This document shows, piece by piece, positions 53,432-64,000 of a stretch of DNA of 64,000 nucleotides (position 1 is the first letter of the stretch; each line of letters begins with the position of its first letter). This DNA comes from Strigops habroptila. Its lineage: Eukaryota; Chordata; Aves; Psittaciformes; Psittacidae. Made by a program: the position numbers and the translations under genes. The notes under the pieces are model-generated. The model did not search any database. It worked only from the letters and a program-made list of their open reading frames with translations, and was not told the DNA's origin. The stretch spans positions 72,093,787-72,157,786 of the forward strand of contig NC_044282.2 of NCBI RefSeq assembly GCF_004027225.2, in the 5' to 3' direction.

Positions 53432-55792
53432 GAGTACTCCAGAAAAAATATCCTACTGAAAACAGGATGGTCGCTTCTCATATGTAACATTTGCAAAGGA
53501 TCATTTCATCTAAGTCACTTATCTTCATAAATGCTTCAGTGAGGACAAGGCAAAAGATTAGAATGAGCCTTTAACAGCAATCCACAAACTATATAACGTG
53601 CTTACTGTTTTCAGTCGTGGGATCAAAGTCCCTTTGGGGCAATAAAAAAACCTCAACAAAGAAATACAACTTCTTGTGTTACAGCACAAATAACGAAGTC
53701 TATTTTTAATGTTCAACATAGAGATAATAAATAAATTAGCAGGATGTCCTGACCAATGTAAGAAAAACCTATATATTGCGTGGTAAAGGAAACTAAATGG
53801 GGTGTCAAAAGGCAAAGGGGTCAGCATTGCCCCTTTTGATCTTATAAAGATAGCAGAGTATCTTCTCATAACTCTATTCCACATGGAATAGGTACAGAAA
53901 TCCTGCTGCAAAACCAGCAGTTACTATTTGATGCAATGAAAACAAACACCTCTGAAGCGTGCCTAGTATTTAGCAGATTGTATACACTGTAAATAGGTTT
54001 AGCAGACAGTTAAAACATTTTACTTCAATGAAGTTTCCTTGTAAAAACCCAAAAGACATTAAAATCTTGCAGAGAACTTCCAAAGTCTACAAATGATACA
54101 GCTCATCATGCAGTTTGTTTCAATCATTTCGAGGTAACTACACCTTTAATTCAAAGGAGCAATTGATTACACAGTAAGGCAGCTGCTGCCAGACCAAGGT
54201 CTTTTCATGTTTGTGCTAGCATGTTTTGTCACTATGGATACTGCAGTAATTACTACAGCTTGAATGAAAATGCGAACTATAATGAAATTGCATATAATAA
54301 CTGAAAATTAAATTTTCATTGGCTTTCCCAGCCTTACATTATTGAAATGGAAATGTGGGAACAATTCCAGCAGAAGCGATTGAAAATATATTAAAAGAAG
54401 CTCAATCATGGGCACCAGCTCTTTGGAACAAAGGCCTCATCCAGCCAAGATTATGCATCTGGTGGCATTACTACTAGAGGCAATTCAGGCAGTTATTTTT
54501 CCTCTCCTGCCTGATTGTTTCTTGTGTCCACGCAAGGCCTTTGTAAGTTCAGGTAACAAAATACAGACCTGTGCACAAAATACCTCCTGGGAAGAAGAAA
54601 AGGGAAGAGAAGTTTCCTGATCTGCATCCTGAACAGCATCACAGCCAGGCCAGAGGCTATACAAGCTGATATTTGTACCAAAAAGTTCTTCTAGCAGCTA
54701 ATTCTCTGACCACTGGAAATATTTATGCACCAGAATCTTAATCTGCTAATGATGATCTACTTTTGGATACTCCAAATAACAAGCAAAGCAGCTTCAACAT
54801 TTTCTGGGACTTCTTTTAGCAAGAAGCATCCCAGAGAGCTGGGAGCGATAAGAAGTGGCATGAGACCTTAGAGGATAAAACTCCAGAAGATGTCCCTCAT
54901 TGCCTATGTGGAGGCAGCCTAGAAGCTGAAGGAGGTAGGCCATTAGTGTGCACAAACCTCAAACCAAATGAAAGTTAAAGATCACCTACAGGCAGATGTA
55001 GAATGAAAACTGCTGCTTGGATGCAACTTAACGCTGTTACCCACTCTTTATAAGCTTCCATCTTCATATTCTTCCTTCTGGCTTGGTTATTTTTCTCAGG
55101 GATCAGCGCTCCAAGCCCAAAGAGAAGCATCATGACAGTCTCAACCATTGCCACTTGTGTCCCATCATGGAATCAGGCCCAGAACAGAGTTCAGATGAAG
55201 TTCATTTGTTTTCTACACTTAGCACACAGGGAAAGAGGAGAATGAAGATATACACTTAAGGTAAGATGAGCTGTAAAACCAGAGAGGAACACAACCCAAC
55301 AAGGGTGAAGTGGTGGAAACAGTCATTTTTTCAACTGACATTGAACACCATTAACCGAAACACATCAGGCCAGCCTCTAGCTGTATCACCAAGGACAGCA
55401 TTGCTTGCTGAACACATGGCACGACAGTGGAAAATAGCAGGACACACATTTCTCCCACACCAGTGACAAGCGACAGGCATCTACTAAGGGCTCTGTGGGA
55501 GTGCAGAGTCCTCCCCAAACTGAGGATGCTGCCCACTTGCAACAGCACACATCAAATCAGTATTCAAAGCCCTTGTGATTCCCAAAGTAGAGGAGTTCAC
55601 GCAGCCCTGTGCAACTGTCTGTTGCTGTAGCCCCCAGACAGGCTGATGGTTCCATCAACCTCCACCACCACGATGCTCAAAGACAGGATGAGACATTAAC
55701 CTCAGGGACACAGCCAGTCTGGGCTGTCACTTGGCCTCAAGCCTGGAAAAGCCTTTGGCTGATTTTATTTATAGCTATAGCCACAAGGGGAT

Positions 55793-56012
55793 TCAACAGT
55801 AAATCTATTCCTGTAGTAAGATAAATTTAACATGAATGCAGTCTTTCTTTACTTCCTAATTAATAAGAAACAGAGAAAAAACCCCTCAGAACATAGTGGT
55901 ACTCAACAGTAAATCTATTCCTGTAGTAAGATAAATTTAACATGAATGCAGTCTTTCTTTACTTCCTAATTAATAAGAAACAGAGAAAAAACCCCTCAGA
56001 ACATAGTGGTAC
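55793..56012. repeat. Perfect 110-bp tandem duplication
   Basis: 55793-55902 and 55903-56012 are identical over all 110 bases (unit starts TCAACAGTAAATCTATTCCT, ends CATAGTGGTAC). A very recent duplication or an assembly artefact. Confidence 0.95.
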
Positions 56013-56789
56013 AGTTCGTACAGATTAGATTTCACCAAGAACAGCTGCAGGAGGAATGTCTTCAGTGTATGTTTATGTATACTGCTCTCTTGGAGAGCAG
56101 AAGTAACCTAAGGTTTTACATTTGCTTGGAGTGGAGAGGGAAGTGCCTAAATGGAAGCAGGGAACTTCACATACGGCTCAAGCAAGCATCTGATGCACAG
56201 GAGCAGTTTCCCACCACAACATAGCGTGTCCATACACTCGACAGGAATCAATGCTTTTCAAAACATTGATTCCCTTCTGGCAAAGGCAAGTGTCCTCTCA
56301 GTCACATCAAATACGCCCATGCTATTCACGGATTTATGTTTACAGACTGGGGCAACTCTACGTCCACATTTCTCCTAACACACTGTCTCTTTCTCTTGGA
56401 GCCATTAGTGCATTTAAAATTCCAGCCCTTTGTCCAAGATTTCTGGACATCAAGGAGACATTCACAGCTCCACCATGCAGCAAGTTAAACACATATGTGA
56501 CAGCAGGATGTACACTGTAGCCTTCCCAGCATATCAACTGCACGTACACAGGACATCCATATAGCGATTTGTAGAAACAGAATCATGGAAACTACTCCTA
56601 TTGATAGATTTAACACCCTGTTTAAATGGTATGATGGGCACTGTGGCAGTGGAAGGCAAAGTTAAACATGTTTTTAACATAGCTTAGTTTGACATTTTGC
56701 ATACTTGGGTCATTTGTAGGGCAGCTCACTCATGAACTTCTAATCCAGCTTCAAAACTTAATGCAGATAAAAATTCCTTTGAGATCTTG

Positions 56790-56893
56790 TAGATTTGGAG
56801 TAACTCTGCATTCAGTGATATCCTGTTCTTGACAGAATATATAGATTTGGAGTAGCTCTGCATTCAGTGATATCCTGTTCTTGATAGATAAAA
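56790..56893. repeat. 52-bp tandem duplication
   Basis: Units 56790-56841 and 56842-56893 begin TAGATTTGGAGTA and agree at about 47 of 52 positions, so this is older than the 110-bp duplication nearby. Confidence 0.88.
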
Positions 56894-58962
56894 AGCCTGC
56901 ACTGTAATGCTGCAATTTAATCACAAATACAGATGATTGATACCATTGAACAACATTTACGCACTTACAAGTGTTTAGAAAACACTCACACACTTGTTAA
57001 ATTAACAACATTTATTTCCATTTAACCAAGACAGATGTTCAAACTTAATACAAGATAAAAATTCAAGGTGGTTGGCAAGGGAAAAAAAGAATGAACATCA
57101 TGTATGTTACTTTTATATGCTCAAAAATATTTCTGAATAAAACAATACTGGCACATTGAACTGGCACTTTCCCACAGAATAGAACCAGCAGAATTTTCCC
57201 TTCTTTTCTAGTCAGTAGTTCTAGGAAAACTAAACACACACACATGCAGCCTGCAACTGTCATAGCAAAGTTTACCATGGGAATTTGGAACAATCCCCTA
57301 TGAGCAGTCACAGAACGTAGCAAAACACTTACTCTACTGCATTTTCATACCTGGTTGATTTTATAATACTTCTTCTTTCAACAACAGTTTTCAAGTGGTT
57401 ACTATAAGTGCTTAAAACTCCATTTCAACTTGAAAACAGGCCTGAGGCACTAATAAAGCCTTATTTCTTTGATACAGATTAAAGCACTCCTGCAAAGTTA
57501 CCACTCCTGCCCGAAATCAAAGCCACTGAAATCCAGTTTTACCTGTTGATTTCGTTGGGCTCCAAATTTGCTACAGCATTGGACAAAACACACAATAAAC
57601 AACAATCATTTTTAATTGTTTCAATAAAAACCTCCCACCTTGAAAGCTGTATTTTCAAGTATTGCTATCCTACGTCTTCTAATGCCTACTGAAAATCCTC
57701 AGAAACAAAAGAGCCTGAATGGAGAGAAGAGTGCATTTAAACAATGATCTCCCCCTCCTTACCCTGTCCCACCCTCCCACCCAGGATCTTGCTGACTTGA
57801 TTCCAAACTCACAATTTATTGTACAGCTGTGGCCTGGAATAAGCTTTCCCTGAGCACTCTTTCTACCTGTTTCAAAAAGTCAGAATATGTTTAACTTGAA
57901 TTCAGCCATTATTATTGCCATTATTGCCATTTTCTTTACTAATATGTGACATACTTTCTAGGAGAGTTATTTAATTTTGGTAGCCCTGGATTTTACACAT
58001 GTACAAACTCGTATTCTATTGCTCCAAATACAGGACTTGAAAGTGCATCTGACTTCTAAACAGTATTATTCAGGCAGGTTTCAGAAAGTAACTAGACCCA
58101 AAAGATCTACATGCATAAGTCTTCATAATGATACATCTCCACTGAAAGATGCAGAATTAATAGCGTATCTGCTTGGAAATTTAGAGACATAGCATCATTA
58201 GAAGAGAGAGAACTGCTTCTCATCCTAAGGTCTGGATATTAAAAGGGAACAAAATACTATTGTGCAAGAGGAGTCAGATATGGGGTGGGAATGAGTATTA
58301 ATTTCACATACAAGTAAGCAAGCATTTCACGTGCAAGATGCAGTACTGCATCATCATGGCATTTCTAGAATCTTTGGAGGTCTAGTCTCTACCTGCTACC
58401 CACCTTCACACCAACGGGAGTTGCATGAGATACAGAAGGAAGCCTCAGAACTGCATGAAGATTTTGTTTAAACTACTCTAAGGTATTGTCAACAGACTTT
58501 AAATGCAAATCCCCAGAGGGCTGACCTAAAATGTACCACCAAATACTACAGGATATAAATATATTAGGTAACTTGTGTTCGTGCTGCTGACTGCATTCAC
58601 AATTCAGTAGTCTTGCTTTTTTCCCTTTTCAGTATTTCTAGCATACTAAAAGGCATATTTATGTCTTCCCCCATAAATAAAGTTAGAGTGATAATTTAAC
58701 TTTGTAGGTTTATAAAGTATTTTCTATGCAACTTAACACAATAGCCTAAAAAAGCAATTAAATATAAGAAATAGTATATTTACAATTAAAATAAGTACAG
58801 ACCTTATTGGATTTGCATTCATTTATCACACAAAATAATTTACAAGGCTTAAAGTAATAAATAAGTCACTGGAAAGCTTTCAGGGATGTGCATTCCCCAT
58901 ACAGAGTGCAGTAGTTTCAGGAAGCAGTAATGAATTCTGGCTAAAAGCTGTTTCATGAGTCC

Positions 58963-63126
<4,164 letters not shown>

Positions 63127-63317
63127 CTAATTGACAGAAGGAAAGGGCCACAAATTACAAGTGAGGCTTGATTCCTATTAAATGACACATTAAATCTGTC
63201 TTGAAGGAACTGACTGCCAGCGTAGCTCCATAACCTTAGTGACATAATTGTGTGCACAATTAGGTCTGAGAACATGATTCTCAAATGTTGAGAAGGTACT
63301 TTCAAACCTTTGATCAG

Positions 63318-63500
63318 AATCATAGAATGGTTTGGGTTGGAAAGGACCTTCAGATCATCTAGTTACAACCCCCTGCCATGGGCAGTGATGCCTCACACTA
63401 GACCATGTCACCCAAGGCTCTGTCCAACCTGGCCTCGAACACTGCCAGGGATGGAGCATTTACCACTTCTTTGGGCAACCTGTTCCAGTGCCTCACTTTT
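63318..63500 (-). repeat. CR1 3' fragment, reverse orientation
   Basis: Plus strand ATCATAGAATGGTTTGGGTT to CAACCTGTTCCAGTGCCTCA. It abuts another CR1 in the opposite orientation. Confidence 0.9.
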
Positions 63501-63535
63501 ATTTATGTCTCTTCCAAGTGGTCAAGCATTGTAAG

Positions 63536-63721
63536 AGGTGGCCCAGGGAGGCTGCAGAATCTCCATCTTCAGGGATATTCAAGATTTGAGTAGATATAAC
63601 CCTGAGCAAAGTAGTATAGCTTTGAAGTTGAATCTAACTTCAACTCCCTGCTTTGAGTTTGAAGAAATACTTCAGATGACCACCAGAGATCCCTTCCAAC
63701 CTGTATTATTGTATGATTCAG
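63536..63721 (+). repeat. Old CR1 3' fragment
   Basis: GGTGGCCCAGGGAGGCTGCA, later AGATCCCTTCCAACCTGTAT and ATTGTATGATTC: a diverged CR1 tail of a different subfamily from its neighbour. Confidence 0.7.
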
Positions 63722-64000
63722 TGTTTAATACCCAATGTATTGCTGGCTATACTATTTCTCTAATTAATAAGAAAATTTTTGTTTTGGTAGCAAATGTCTG
63801 AGCTAGCCACACAATCACAGAATACAGGAAACTACAAGCTTACAAGTGGTTCTATTGAGGCTTGCTCCATCTTGCAAACTGCCTGAAATTGCTGAGATAC
63901 TCAGTAATTAAATACCACAAAGCATGTATATCACAGGGCACTACAAATACACACAGATTATGTACACCACAGCTACCTTCATTAATAATTTATTGCAAGT
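63722..64000. other. Intron of the SANBR-like gene, no feature seen
   Basis: AT-rich sequence without a recognisable exon or repeat; the next upstream exon is presumably beyond the window. Confidence 0.4.

Larger units (their letters stand above)
53432..58962. other. Intergenic region and 3' UTR of the SANBR-like gene
   Basis: No protein gene recognised. The right part is probably the 3' UTR of the SANBR-like gene (minus strand); minus-strand AATAAA hexamers occur at several places, for example near 57806 and 57008, and I cannot choose. The left part should contain the cadherin promoter, for which I see no CpG island. Two tandem duplications are listed separately. Confidence 0.5.

Overview
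This is bird nuclear DNA. The evidence is the many CR1 LINE fragments, the short introns, and vertebrate genes with GT-AG exons; the species cannot be named from sequence alone. Three host genes lie on the minus strand. A nearly intact endogenous retrovirus (ERV) sits on the plus strand.

Layout, left to right. (1) 1-760: a GC-rich CpG island with the first two coding exons of an AHA1-type HSP90 co-chaperone gene, best matching AHSA2; the rest runs off the left edge. (2) 764-1147: an old CR1 piece, then a short flank that I infer was the 3' end of the cadherin transcript. (3) 1148-10268: a gammaretrovirus-like provirus with two 501-bp LTRs (5 differences seen), a tRNA-His-type primer site, gag and pol in one frame separated by a single UAG, env, and two small extra ORFs between pol and env. 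(4) 10482-53431: a large cadherin-related gene. I could assemble 44 coding exons with consistent phases and no internal stop: signal peptide, 21 cadherin repeats (EC1-EC21), a ferredoxin-like membrane-adjacent domain, one transmembrane helix and a 176-residue tail, about 2516 residues in total. Its EC1 carries two cysteines placed like the EC1 disulfide of PCDH15, so I place it in the CDH23/PCDH15 class rather than with classical cadherins or FAT. (5) 53432-58962: intergenic DNA with two recent tandem duplications. (6) 58963-63126: the last five coding exons of a further gene; from gene order I think this is SANBR (KIAA1841).

In mammals the order is SANBR - C2orf74 - AHSA2, all on one strand. 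Here the slot of C2orf74, which encodes a small single-pass membrane protein, holds the giant cadherin. The last exon of the cadherin carries an LKGV-x-FS motif that, from memory, resembles the C-terminal region of human C2orf74. I therefore suggest that C2orf74 is what remains in mammals of the transmembrane and tail exons of this gene. That, together with the cadherin itself, is the most interesting content of the window. Second is the retrovirus: it sits between the cadherin stop codon and a minus-strand AATAAA, so it splits the probable 3' UTR, and it carries a small cysteine-rich ORF whose cysteine spacing is echoed in the unusual cytoplasmic tail of its own Env.
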